Source: Streptomyces sp. APSN-46.1
GTDB taxonomy: Bacteria; Actinomycetota; Actinomycetes; Streptomycetales; Streptomycetaceae
Assembly: GCF_022815725.1 (NCBI RefSeq)
Contig: NZ_JALGRF010000011.1
Coordinates: forward strand, 62,001-126,000
Reading direction: 5' to 3'
DNA length: 64,000 nucleotides
Every line of letters starts with the position of its first letter. Positions within the stretch are counted from its first letter, which is position 1. Positions 52,760 to 61,545 of the stretch are shown here, in pieces. Made by a program: the position numbers and the translations under genes. The notes below the pieces were generated by a model that ran no database searches, had not been told where the DNA came from, and saw nothing but the letters and a program-made list of their open reading frames with translations.

Positions 52760-53701
52760 ATGACCGACGCGCACACCCCCGCGCACACCCCCGCTCACGC
52801 CGCCGCGCCCACCCGCACCCGCCCCTGGCACGGCATCATGGTCGCCACCGCGCTGCCGCTGCGCGAGGACCTCACCGTCGACTACGACGCGTACGCCGAA
52901 CACGTGGCCTGGCTGATCGCCAACGGCTGCGACGGAGTCGTCCCCAACGGCTCGCTCGGGGAGTACCAGACCCTCACCGACGAAGAACGCGCACGGATCG
53001 TCCGCATCGCCGTCGAGGCGGCCGGCGACGGCGCCCGCGTCATGCCCGGCATCGCCGCCTACGGCAGCGCCGAGGCCCGCCGCTGGGCCGACCAGGCCGC
53101 CGAGGCGGGCGCCGGCTCCGTCCTGCTGCTGCCCCCCAACGCGTACCGGGCCGACGAGGCCGCCGTACGCGCCCACTATGCCGAGGTCGCCGCGGCCGGG
53201 GTGCCCGTCGTCGCGTACAACAACCCCATAGACACCAAAGTGGACCTGACCCCGCGGCTGCTCGCCCGGCTCCACGGCGACGGCTCCATCGTCGCCGTCA
53301 AGGAGTTCAGCGGGGACGTGCGCCGCGCGTACGAGATCGCCGAACTCGCCCCGGGCCTCGACCTGCTCATCGGCGCCGACGACGTCCTCCTCGAACTCGC
53401 CCTCGCCGGCGCCGTCGGCTGGATCGCCGGCTACCCCAACGCCCTCCCGAACTCCTGCGCCACCCTCTACCGCGCCGCCGTAGCCGGAGACCTCGACACC
53501 GCGCTGCCGCTCTACAAGTCCCTGCACTCGCTGTTCCGCTGGGACTCCAAGATCGAGTTCGTCCAGGCCATCAAGCTCTCCATGGACCTGGCCGGCCGGC
53601 CCGGCGGCGCCACCCGCCCGCCGCGCTTCCCGCTCACCGGCGACACCGAGGCGGCCGTCCGCGCCGCCACCGAAAAGGCCCTCGCCGAGGGCCTCAACTA
53701 A
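52760..53701 (+). CDS. DHDPS/NAL-family lyase, probable pyrroline-4-hydroxy-2-carboxylate deaminase
   Basis: In this 313-residue TIM-barrel class I lyase the Schiff-base Lys181 is in VAVKEFSGD, Tyr153 is in VAYNNP, and the GSLGEYQTL loop replaces the GTTGE of true dihydrodipicolinate synthase. In hydroxyproline pathways this branch deaminates and dehydrates the pyrroline to 2-oxoglutarate semialdehyde. ATG 52760 follows AGGGAGCTCTCTC; farther upstream in-frame starts fall in the previous gene. A short AHTPAHTPAHAAAP repeat forms the N-terminal tail. The enzyme for the last step (semialdehyde to 2-oxoglutarate) is not in the window. Confidence 0.82.
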   Translation: MTDAHTPAHTPAHAAAPTRTRPWHGIMVATALPLREDLTVDYDAYAEHVAWLIANGCDGVVPNGSLGEYQTLTDEERARIVRIAVEAAGDGARVMPGIAAYGSAEARRWADQAAEAGAGSVLLLPPNAYRADEAAVRAHYAEVAAAGVPVVAYNNPIDTKVDLTPRLLARLHGDGSIVAVKEFSGDVRRAYEIAELAPGLDLLIGADDVLLELALAGAVGWIAGYPNALPNSCATLYRAAVAGDLDTALPLYKSLHSLFRWDSKIEFVQAIKLSMDLAGRPGGATRPPRFPLTGDTEAAVRAATEKALAEGLN

Positions 53702-53717
53702 CCAGCAAGGGGACCCC

Positions 53718-54722
53718 ATGCGCACGCGCCACATCTACCACGCGGTGGACTCGCACACCGAGGGCATGCCGACCCGGGTGATCACCGGGGGAGTCGGGGT
53801 GGTCCCCGGCGCCACCATGGCCGAGAAACGGCTCCACTTCATCGAGCACATGGACCACGTCCGGACGCTGCTCATGTACGAGCCGCGCGGGCACGCCGCG
53901 ATGAGTGGCGCCATCCTGCAGCCCCCCACCAGGCCCGACGCCGACTTCGGCGTGCTCTACATCGAGGTGTCGGGCCTGCTGCCGATGTGCGGGCACGGGA
54001 CCATCGGGGTCGCCACCGTCCTGGTCGAGACCGGCATGGTGCCGGCCGTCGAGCCGGTCACCACCGTCCGGCTCGACACCCCCGCCGGGCTGGTGAGCGT
54101 GGACGTCCGGGTGGAGGACGGCGCGGCCACCGCCGTCACCCTCACCAACGTCCCGTCCTTCTGCGTCGGGCTCGATCTGAAGGCCGAGGTCCCCGGCTTC
54201 GGCACGGTCACCTACGACCTCGCCTACGGCGGCAACTTCTACGCCTTCGTCGAACTCGACGCTCTCGGGCTCCCCTTCGACCGCGCCCGCAAGGACGAGC
54301 TGCTCACCGCCGGGCTCGCGATCATGGACGCGGTCAACGCCTCCGGCGACCGGCCCGTCCACCCCGAGAACCCCTCCATCGCCGGGGTCAAGCACGTCTA
54401 CCTCGCCGCCCCCGGCTCCGACGCCCGCCGCTCCCGGCACGCCATGGCCATCCACCCCGGCTGGTTCGACCGCTCGCCCTGCGGTACGGGGACCAGTGCG
54501 CGCATGGCCCAGCTGCACGCCCGCGGCCTGCTGGAGCCCGGGGCCGACTTCGTCAACGAGTCCTTCATCGGTACCGAGTTCACCGGCCGGCTGATCGGAG
54601 AGACCACCGTCGGCGGGCTCCCGGCCGTCGTCCCCACCGTCACCGGGCGGGCGTGGATCACCGGTACCGCCCAGTACTTCCTCGACCCGACCGACCCCTT
54701 CCCCGGAGGGTTCCTGCTGTGA
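53718..54722 (+). CDS. Proline racemase family, probable 4-hydroxyproline 2-epimerase
   Basis: In this 334-residue cofactor-independent epimerase the two catalytic cysteines are present: Cys91 in LPMCGHGTIG and Cys255 in DRSPCGTGTSA. That points to racemase/epimerase chemistry (trans-4-hydroxy-L-proline to cis-4-hydroxy-D-proline) rather than dehydration, where the second is Thr or Ser. ATG 53718 follows AAGGGGACCCC. The gene lies between the deaminase and a second family member, whose start overlaps its stop (GTGA). Confidence 0.9.
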   Translation: MRTRHIYHAVDSHTEGMPTRVITGGVGVVPGATMAEKRLHFIEHMDHVRTLLMYEPRGHAAMSGAILQPPTRPDADFGVLYIEVSGLLPMCGHGTIGVATVLVETGMVPAVEPVTTVRLDTPAGLVSVDVRVEDGAATAVTLTNVPSFCVGLDLKAEVPGFGTVTYDLAYGGNFYAFVELDALGLPFDRARKDELLTAGLAIMDAVNASGDRPVHPENPSIAGVKHVYLAAPGSDARRSRHAMAIHPGWFDRSPCGTGTSARMAQLHARGLLEPGADFVNESFIGTEFTGRLIGETTVGGLPAVVPTVTGRAWITGTAQYFLDPTDPFPGGFLL

Positions 54723-55762
54723 CCACCGTCCGCACGACCGACTACCACACCGCGGGCGAGCCCTTCCGCATCGTCGACCTCACCGGCCGCGCCGAGGCCG
54801 GGGTGCCGCCGGTGCCCGGCGACACCGTCGCCGAGCGCTGCGCCACCGCCATCGGCCCGGGAGGCTCCGGTACGGCCCCGCGCCGGGGCGAGCTGGACGA
54901 CGTACGGCGCCTCCTCGTGCGGGAGCCGCGCGGGCACGCCGGGATGTACGGCGGGTTCGTCGTGCCCCCGGACGACGACGGGGCCCACTTCGGGGTGCTG
55001 TTCTGGCACAAGGACGGCTACTCCACCGCCTGCGGCCACGGCACCATGGCTCTCGGCGCCTGGGCGGTGGACACCGGCCGGGTCGCCGCCCCCGACGACG
55101 GGGACGCCCAGGTGCGGATCGACGTACCCTCCGGCCGGGTCACCGCCACCGTGCACCGGGACCGGGGCCGCACCACCGGGGTCACCTTCCGCAACGTTCC
55201 GGCCCGGGTGGGCGCCCGCAAGGTGCCCGTCGCCACCTCGCTGGGCATCGCGGAGGTGGACATCGCGCACGCCGGGGCCTGCTACGCCTCCGCCTCCGCG
55301 CGGGACCTCGGCCTGGAGGTCACCCGGGCCGCGCTGCCCGAGCTGGTGCGGGCCGGGCGGGAGATCCGGACCGCGCTGGCCACCCACCCCGCGACCTGGC
55401 ATCCCGGCGGGCCGCTGCTCTCCGGCGTCTACGGGGTGATCCTTCACGAGGAGCTGCCCGACACCCCGTTCGGGCCGCACCAGCGCAATGTCACCGTCTT
55501 CGCCGACGGGCAGATCGACCGCTCGCCCTGCGGCTCCGGCACCTCGGCGCGGCTCGCGCTGCTGGCGCAGGACGGCCGGCTGGGGGTGGGGGAGGATCTG
55601 CTGCACGAGTCGGTCGTGGGCACGGTGTTCACCGGCCGGGTCGTCCCCGGGGATACCGGGGACGGCCTGGTCACCGAGGTCACGGGCACCGCCTACCGGA
55701 CGGGCGAGCACACCTTCGAGCTCGACCCGCACGACGCCCTCGGCACGGGCTTCCTCCTGTGA
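54719..55762 (+). CDS. Second proline racemase family protein
   Basis: This 347-residue paralogue of the preceding epimerase also has both cysteines (Cys105 in STACGHGTMALG, Cys271 in DRSPCGSGTSA). Trans-3-hydroxyproline dehydratases of this fold have Thr at the second position, so epimerase/racemase activity is expected despite the adjacent cyclodeaminase-family gene, a partner normally seen with the dehydratase. Its substrate may be a different hydroxyproline isomer or proline. GTG 54719 overlaps the previous stop, and its own stop overlaps the next start (GTGA). Confidence 0.82.
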   Translation: MTTVRTTDYHTAGEPFRIVDLTGRAEAGVPPVPGDTVAERCATAIGPGGSGTAPRRGELDDVRRLLVREPRGHAGMYGGFVVPPDDDGAHFGVLFWHKDGYSTACGHGTMALGAWAVDTGRVAAPDDGDAQVRIDVPSGRVTATVHRDRGRTTGVTFRNVPARVGARKVPVATSLGIAEVDIAHAGACYASASARDLGLEVTRAALPELVRAGREIRTALATHPATWHPGGPLLSGVYGVILHEELPDTPFGPHQRNVTVFADGQIDRSPCGSGTSARLALLAQDGRLGVGEDLLHESVVGTVFTGRVVPGDTGDGLVTEVTGTAYRTGEHTFELDPHDALGTGFLL

Positions 55763-56742
55763 GCCCACGCTTTGAGAGCCCGCAGTCCTCCCGCGGGGCC
55801 GTCGTCCAGCTCGGCGCCGAAGAGACGGCCGGGCTCCTCACGTCGGCCGCGGCGGCCGACGCGCTGGCCGATGCCCTGCGGGCCGGGCTGGACCCGGAGG
55901 GCTGCCCGCGGCGCAGCGCCGTGGACGTACCCGGCGGCCAGCTGCTGCTCATGCCGGCCGCGTCAGGGGCGTACGCCGGGGTGAAGATCGCCGGGGTCGC
56001 GCCGGCGAACCCGGCGCTCGGGCTGCCCCGCATCACCGGCTCCTATCTGCTGCTGGACGGCCCGACCCTGCGCCCGCTGGCCCTCCTGGACGGGGCGGCG
56101 CTGACCGCCGTACGCACTCCGGCGGTGTCGGCGCTCGCGCTGCGCCACCTGGCCCCGGCCGGGCGGCCGCTGCGGATGGTGCTCTTCGGATCGGGGCCGC
56201 AGGCGTACGGCCACCTCGAAGCGGTCGCGACCGTACGGGAGTTGGCCGAGGTCGTGGTGGTGGCCCGCAACCCGCGGGGCGCGGAGGAACTGGCCGCCCA
56301 CGCCCGCGGCACGGGCCTGGCGGCCCGGGTGGGGGTGGCCGCGGACGTGGCGGGCGCCGACCTGGTCGTCTGCTGCACCACGGCCCGCGAACCCCTCTTC
56401 GACGGGCGGCTCGTCGGCCCGGGTGCCACGGTCGTCGCCGTCGGCTCGCACGAGCCCGATGCCCGCGAGACGGACACGGCGCTGGTGCGGCGTGCGGCCG
56501 TCTACGTCGAGTCCCGCGCGGCCGCGCTGCGCGAGGCGGGCGATCTGCTGGTGCCGGAGGCGGAGGGGGCCATCGGACCCGGTCATATCACCGGCACCCT
56601 CGCCGACCTGGTCGCGGGCCGCATGCCGGCGGGCGGACCCCCGAGTTCTCCACAGCTCTTCAAGAGCGTGGGCATGGCCTGGGAAGATCTCGCTGTGGCG
56701 GTCGCACTGTTCCAGGCCGCCGGGGCGACCAGAGAAACGTGA
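55759..56742 (+). CDS. Ornithine cyclodeaminase/mu-crystallin family, possible pyrroline-2-carboxylate reductase
   Basis: The 327-residue protein has a Rossmann loop VLFGSGPQAYGHLEAV and AGVKIAGVAPANP with the substrate-binding Lys. Members near proline-racemase homologues reduce delta1-pyrroline-2-carboxylate (or the hydroxylated form) to proline, while true ornithine cyclodeaminases form proline from ornithine. Context favours the former. GTG 55759 is in a 4-bp overlap with the upstream gene. Its stop lies inside operator C of the GntR gene. Confidence 0.78.
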   Translation: MSPRFESPQSSRGAVVQLGAEETAGLLTSAAAADALADALRAGLDPEGCPRRSAVDVPGGQLLLMPAASGAYAGVKIAGVAPANPALGLPRITGSYLLLDGPTLRPLALLDGAALTAVRTPAVSALALRHLAPAGRPLRMVLFGSGPQAYGHLEAVATVRELAEVVVVARNPRGAEELAAHARGTGLAARVGVAADVAGADLVVCCTTAREPLFDGRLVGPGATVVAVGSHEPDARETDTALVRRAAVYVESRAAALREAGDLLVPEAEGAIGPGHITGTLADLVAGRMPAGGPPSSPQLFKSVGMAWEDLAVAVALFQAAGATRET

Positions 56743-56750
56743 CATTGTAC
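56736..56750. promoter_or_regulatory. GntR-type site C (AACGTGACATTGTAC)
   Basis: A GTnAC-core site 50 bp upstream of the GntR start, overlapping the stop codon of the preceding gene. It is 12 of 15 identical to site A. It is probably autoregulatory. Confidence 0.55.
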
Positions 56751-56799
56751 GCTGTTCCTCTGCTCGTCGGTGGGTGACGGGGTTCTCGGAGGAAAAGCA

Positions 56800-57510
56800 A
56801 TGGGTGACCTGAAGCAGCACAGTCTCATCAAGGCCCAGGAACGGCTCCGCGACCAGGTCGGCCATGCCCTTCGAGCAGCCCTGATAGCGGGTGAACTCCG
56901 CCCGGGGAACGTCTACTCGGCCCCGGGCCTGGCCGCCGAACTCGGGGTCTCGGCCACGCCCGTGCGCGAGGCCATGCTCGACCTGGCCCGCGAGGGCCTG
57001 GTGGAACCGGTCCGCAACAAGGGCTTCCGGATCACCGAGGTCAGCGAGCGCGACCTGGACCAGTACACCGAACTGCGCACGATGATCGAGGTACCGACCA
57101 TCGGCCGGATCACGAAGATCGCCCAGGCGGAGCAGCTGGAGGCGCTGCGCCCCATCGCCGAGGAGATCGTCACCAGCGCGCGCGAGCACAACCTCATCGG
57201 CTACCTGGAGGCGGACCGCCGTTTCCACCTGACGCTGCTCGGCCTCGCGGGCAACGACCGGCTCGTCGAGACGGTCGGCGACCTGCGCAAGCGCTCCCGG
57301 CTGTACGGACTGACGGGCCTCGACGAGGCCGGCAAGCTGGTCTCCTCGGCGGAGGAGCACGTCGAGCTGCTGGACCTGATGCTGAGCGGCGACGCGGAAG
57401 CGGCCGAAGCGTGCATGGCCCGCCACCTCGGCCACGTCCGCTCCCTCTGGGCCCAGGGCCGCGACGAACCGGTGGGCCGCATCCAGGGCGGGCTCGGCTC
57501 GGGCCTGTAG
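56800..57510 (+). CDS. GntR-family regulator (FadR/FCD subgroup) of the hydroxyproline genes
   Basis: The 236-residue regulator has an N-terminal winged helix (LRDQVGHALRAALIAGELRPGNVYS; LAAELGVSATPVREAMLDLAREGLV, family pattern) and a C-terminal all-helical FCD ligand-binding domain with metal-ligand candidates (EADRRFHLTLL; EEHVELLDLM; CMARHLGHVR). GGAGG lies 9 nt before ATG 56800. GTnAC-core sites before it and two catabolic units suggest it represses the pathway until hydroxyproline or a derived pyrroline binds. The collagenase and peptide-transporter promoters hold related sequences. Confidence 0.88.
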   Translation: MGDLKQHSLIKAQERLRDQVGHALRAALIAGELRPGNVYSAPGLAAELGVSATPVREAMLDLAREGLVEPVRNKGFRITEVSERDLDQYTELRTMIEVPTIGRITKIAQAEQLEALRPIAEEIVTSAREHNLIGYLEADRRFHLTLLGLAGNDRLVETVGDLRKRSRLYGLTGLDEAGKLVSSAEEHVELLDLMLSGDAEAAEACMARHLGHVRSLWAQGRDEPVGRIQGGLGSGL

Positions 57511-57541
57511 CCCCACCGGGGCAGGCCCCCCGCAGGGCTAC
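57507..57541. terminator. Hairpin overlapping both convergent stop codons
   Basis: GTAGCCC (57507-57513) pairs with GGGCTAC (57535-57541) and CCCC-ACC-GGGG lies inside. It ends the GntR transcript and the minus-strand dehydrogenase transcript. Confidence 0.6.
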
Positions 57542-58860
57542 TTCCCGGGCCGTCCGAGCTGGTGCACAGTCCACCCAGCCGCGCGCCAGGACTCGGCGTC
57601 GAGAGATGTGCGGCAGTCGACGAGCAGAGGGTTCGCGGGGCCGTCCACCAAGGCCTGCGGGCTGGCCTGCCGGTACTCGGGCCACTCCGTGGCCAGGACG
57701 ACGAGATCCGCACCACGCAGGGAGGCGCGCAGATCGCCGGTGTAGTCCAGCTCCGGATTGCGGACCATGGCCGTGGCCACGGCCTGCGGGTCGTGAACGG
57801 TAACGGTGCCACCGGCCTGCTGGAGGGCGTGGGCGAGGGCGAGCGCCGGAGACTCCCTGACGTCGTTGGTGCCGGGCTTGAACGCCGCGCCCCACACCGT
57901 GACCCGGGCGGCCTTGAGGGGGCGGCCGCCCAAGGCGCGGGTGATGAGGGCCATGGCCACCGCGGTGCGGGACTCGTTGATCTCTTCGGCCGCGCGCAGG
58001 AGCTTCGCGGCATCGGTCGCGCCGAGCTGCCGGGCCGAGGCGGTGAAGGCGCGGACATCCTTGGGCAGGCAGCCGCCGCCATAGCCGATGCCTGGCATCA
58101 TCCCGCCGCTGCCGATCCGCGGGTCGATACCGAGGATCTCCACGATCCGGGAGACGTCGCCGCCGGCGGCCTCGCACATGTCGGCGACCGCGTTGATGTA
58201 GCTGATCTTCAACCCGAGGAACGAGTTTGCCGCTCCCTTGGCGAGTTCAGCGGTCTGCGGGTCAGTAACGAAGATCGGGACACCGGCATCCAGGATGGGG
58301 GCGTAGACGGCGCGGATGGCCTTCTCGCCCTCGGCGGTGGTGACACCGGCGATGATGCGGTCCGGGCGGAGCGTGTCCTCCACCGCGTGCCCCTCGCGCA
58401 AAAATTCGGGATTCCACACGACGTCGACGGCCTGGCCTGCGGGCGCCAACCGCTGGGCGAGCGCGGTGACCTGGATGGTGGTGCCGACGGTGACGGTCGA
58501 CTTCCCGACGATCGTGCATGCCTGGTTGAGGTGGGGTGCGAGTTGGCGGATGGCGCCGTAGACCTGTCCGGTGTCGTAGGAGCGGCCGTCGGCGTCGATG
58601 GGGGTGCCGACGCCGATGAAGTGCATTTCGGCGAACTCGGCCGCCTCGCGGATGTCGGTGGTGAACCGCAGGCGCCCGCTCGCGGTGTGGCGGGCGAGCA
58701 GCTCCGGAAGGCCCGTCTCGTAGATGGGGCACTGGCCGGAGTTCAGGCTGTCAACCTTGGCCTGGTCGACGTCCACACCGATGACTTCGTGCCCCAGTTC
58801 GGCCATCGCCGCCGCGTGAGGGATGCCGAGGTGCCCGCAGCCGATTACAGAAATACGCAT
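57538..58860 (-). CDS. UDP-glucose/GDP-mannose dehydrogenase family protein
   Basis: This 440-residue NAD-dependent four-electron sugar-nucleotide dehydrogenase has the N-terminal Rossmann fold RISVIGCGHLGIPHAAAMAELGH (family pattern), NPEFLREG (Glu153), the helix LGLKISYINAVADMCE (Lys218) and catalytic Cys264 in GYGGGCLPKD. It would oxidise a UDP-hexose to a uronic acid. ATG 58860 (MRISVIG) is the only sensible start; the spacing from AAGGA is tight. It lies downstream of the SIR2-like and aminotransferase genes on the same strand, a likely operon. Confidence 0.9.
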   Translation of the reverse strand: MRISVIGCGHLGIPHAAAMAELGHEVIGVDVDQAKVDSLNSGQCPIYETGLPELLARHTASGRLRFTTDIREAAEFAEMHFIGVGTPIDADGRSYDTGQVYGAIRQLAPHLNQACTIVGKSTVTVGTTIQVTALAQRLAPAGQAVDVVWNPEFLREGHAVEDTLRPDRIIAGVTTAEGEKAIRAVYAPILDAGVPIFVTDPQTAELAKGAANSFLGLKISYINAVADMCEAAGGDVSRIVEILGIDPRIGSGGMMPGIGYGGGCLPKDVRAFTASARQLGATDAAKLLRAAEEINESRTAVAMALITRALGGRPLKAARVTVWGAAFKPGTNDVRESPALALAHALQQAGGTVTVHDPQAVATAMVRNPELDYTGDLRASLRGADLVVLATEWPEYRQASPQALVDGPANPLLVDCRTSLDAESWRAAGWTVHQLGRPGK

Positions 58861-58943
58861 TCCTTGACTCTCATCCTGGGAGGGGCCCGCGTGCGGGGCC
58901 GGGGAACGAGCCCAGAGGCTAGCGCCATTCCCCGGCCCACAGT

Positions 58944-60187
58944 TCACGCGCTGGTCGGGTCGAGGTTCAGCAGCCGCTCCAGGTCGCTGATCGCGTCGGC
59001 GGCCGTCTGCCGTACGACGACGTCACCGGTCTGCGGCGCCTCCAGCGGGTACTCGAACCAGGAGCCGTCCGGACGGGGGAATCCCTCCGGGTCGACGTGG
59101 AAGACCTTGAGCCCGGCCTCGCGGGCCCGCTTGGCCACCCACCGCCGGTCGGCGTGCAGCCCGATCACGACCAGGGCCATCGCGTCGGGGTGGAAGTGGA
59201 CCGGCGGGATCCGCTGGTCGTAGCGGCGCATGAACTCCTCCTCGAACCCGGCGCGGGCGCCGAGCGCGTCGAAGTTGTTCGTGATGAACGGGCCGACCAT
59301 GTGACCGGCCTCGTCCATGCGCTTGAGGGCGTGCAAGGCCGGGGTGACCTCGGAGTTGAAGCAGGCCCGGTACATGTCCGACATCTCGCCGACCTTTCCT
59401 CGGTGTCGAGGAACATCTCCGCGAGGAGCGGGTCCCGGCCCGGCGCGAGGACGAATGTGAAGCCCTTGCCGAGCAGTTCGTCCTCGATGAGGTTGACGTG
59501 GTACATCTCGTGGAGGCGGTGCAGCGGCGGAATCCCCGCCTCGTAGGAGACTCCGCAGCCGACCTCGACCTGAAACGGCAGGTGGTCCAGGAGCTGGGCC
59601 AGGTTGTCGGCGTAGACCGGCTGTCCGGGGGTGTCCTTGACCCGGACACCGTGGGTCAGAACCTCCCACGGCCGGCGGCGGATCGTCCGCGGCGGGAACG
59701 TGTTGACGGACGTGAACACGCAGTCGATGACCTCGTAGTGGTCCGGCAGCTTGCGGCCCGCCCGCAGGTCCTCCGGATGCTCCTCCATCCGGATGATGTG
59801 GATGCGCAGGTCACCCAGCTCGAAGCGGCCCGGCCCCATCTCCTTCCAGCCGCCCTCGGCCAGCATGATGTGGTTCTGCTCCCACGCCACGTCGATCTCG
59901 TCGCGCGGCGCCGCCACCGAGTGGTACAGGTACATCTGCGTCATGGCCAGCGACGGGGCGGCCGTGGTGTCGACGAGCCCGTACTGGTGCCGGTAGTGGA
60001 CGATGCGGCGGCGGGCGTCCCCCTCGCCCGTCCAGCCGGAGTTGGAGGCGGTCTCCTCCTGCTGGGTGCGCCGCCAGATGCCCTCCTCCTCGTAGCGGGG
60101 GCGGTCGGCGGTCACCCCGTAGAAGTCGTGCCACTTGCGGAGCTGGGCCTCGTCGAGCTGGTCGATGACCGTGACGGGAAACTGCAT
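58944..60187 (-). pseudogene. SIR2-like gene split by a -1 frameshift
   Basis: One coding path starts at ATG 60187 (GAGGA 6 nt upstream) and keeps normal codon bias to about 59396, then continues in the -1 frame to 58944. Re-reading one A at GAG-GAA-AGG (59401-59393) joins TEE to KVGEMSDMY and gives about 414 residues. From roughly residue 200 the joined protein resembles sirtuins: VGCGVSYEAGIPP for GAGxSxxxGIP, FITNNFDALGARAG for ITxNxDxLhxxAG, and ALVVIGLHAD. The N-terminal 190 residues match nothing I know. It could be a mutation, a sequencing slip in the AAA run, or programmed shifting. A separate second gene from ATG 59384 is less likely. Confidence 0.7.
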
Positions 60188-60249
60188 GTCGTGTCCTCGA
60201 TCTCTGGTTCGAAACAGTCCGCTCCCTTGGATGAGGAGCGGCGGATGGG

Positions 60250-61545
60250 TTAGCTGAGGGCGGTGACCGCGTCGGTGAGCGCGGCGGTCAGGAAGTCGAT
60301 GTCCTCCTCGCTGGAGTTCAGCGGGGGCGCCACGACCAGGCCCTCGCTGCGCGGGTCACCGGCTCCGGTGAACGGGTAGAAGAAGACGCCGCGCCGCTCG
60401 CACTCCTCCATCAGGGGCCAGAGCAGACCAGGCGTGACCTCCACCCCGTACAAGTGGCCGACGCCACGGACATCCCGCACCGGCGCCCAGCCGGTCAGGG
60501 ACCGCAGAGACGTTCCAAGACGCTCTCCGCGAGCCGTGAAGGCGCCGAAGTCCAGGGACTCCAGCTCGTCCAGGACCCCGAGGCAGGCCGCCGCCATGAG
60601 GGGGTGGGTGGCCATGGTGCCCATCGCGGGCAGCGGGTCCACGTCCTTGTGCCGCAGCAGCGGCGCGATCTCCGACGACACCAGCACCGCACCCACACCC
60701 ACGTAGCCGGCACCCAGGCCCTTGGACAGGATGACCAGGTCGGGCTCACACCCGTCCCAGTGATGACTCGCCAGAGGCGTGCCGGTGCGCCACAGCCCGG
60801 TCAAGACCTCGTCGTGGATGACCAGGACGTTCCGCTCCCGGCAGATCTCCGACACCCGCCGCAGGTAACCACCCGGGGGCACGAAGGCGCCGCCCGTGGT
60901 CCCGTTGATGGGCTCGATCAGGACCGCGGCGACGCTCTCCGCGCCCCTGCTGTCGATCGCCCGCGCCACCTCGTTGGCACACGAGGCATCGCACCCGTGC
61001 CCTTCATGGGTGTGGCCGTGCGTCGGCGGGTAGGGCGCCGGGAAGGCGGGGCCGAGGCCGTACCGGTCTTCCGGACGGGGGTTTCGGATCTGGTTGCCTG
61101 CGACCCCGAGGGTGAACACGCTGTTGCCGTGGTACGACAGGTTGGACGTCAAGATGTCCCCGCGCAGCTTCCCGTCGCGGACCCGGGTGATGTTCCGCGC
61201 CAGTCCCACTGCGACCTCCACGCCGAGCGTCCCGCACGTGGTCAGCGCGACGGAGTCCTCCGGGCGGCCCACGGCGCGGCACAGGCGGTCCATCAGCTCC
61301 ATCTGGATGTGGGGCTGGACGACGGCGGCGCCACCGAACGAGTAGCGGGAGAACTGCTTCTCGATGCGGGAGAAGACCGCGGGACTGCCCTGCCCGACGT
61401 TCACGCAGAGGAGGCCGCTCGATCCGTCGAGGACCCGGCCGCCGTCGGCGCGGTGCAGCCAGGATCCGTTCGATCCCACGACACCGAAGTCCGGCAGGGG
61501 CCTGGAAGACGTCAGCAGACGTTCACGACACGGCAAGCGATCCAC
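60250..61545 (-). CDS. Class III PLP-dependent aminotransferase
   Basis: The 431-residue fold-type I aminotransferase has the PLP lysine Lys275 in DLVILSKGLGAGY and Asp245 in VLVIHDEVLTG, both intact. An inserted His/Cys-rich stretch (THGHTHEGHGCDASC, 175-189) is unusual. GTG 61545 is preceded by AAGGGA at good spacing. It is the first gene of a minus-strand set with the SIR2-like gene and the sugar dehydrogenase, and divergent from the XRE regulator. The substrate is unknown; amino-sugar or omega-amino-acid donors are typical. Confidence 0.9.
   Translation of the reverse strand: MDRLPCRERLLTSSRPLPDFGVVGSNGSWLHRADGGRVLDGSSGLLCVNVGQGSPAVFSRIEKQFSRYSFGGAAVVQPHIQMELMDRLCRAVGRPEDSVALTTCGTLGVEVAVGLARNITRVRDGKLRGDILTSNLSYHGNSVFTLGVAGNQIRNPRPEDRYGLGPAFPAPYPPTHGHTHEGHGCDASCANEVARAIDSRGAESVAAVLIEPINGTTGGAFVPPGGYLRRVSEICRERNVLVIHDEVLTGLWRTGTPLASHHWDGCEPDLVILSKGLGAGYVGVGAVLVSSEIAPLLRHKDVDPLPAMGTMATHPLMAAACLGVLDELESLDFGAFTARGERLGTSLRSLTGWAPVRDVRGVGHLYGVEVTPGLLWPLMEECERRGVFFYPFTGAGDPRSEGLVVAPPLNSSEEDIDFLTAALTDAVTALS

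Noticed and set aside
58944..59384. Separate second gene starting at ATG 59384 (MSDMYRACF)
   Set aside because: No ribosome site is visible, and the upstream frame loses coding character exactly where this one gains it. The joined protein makes a continuous SIR2-like domain, so one frameshifted gene is the simpler reading.
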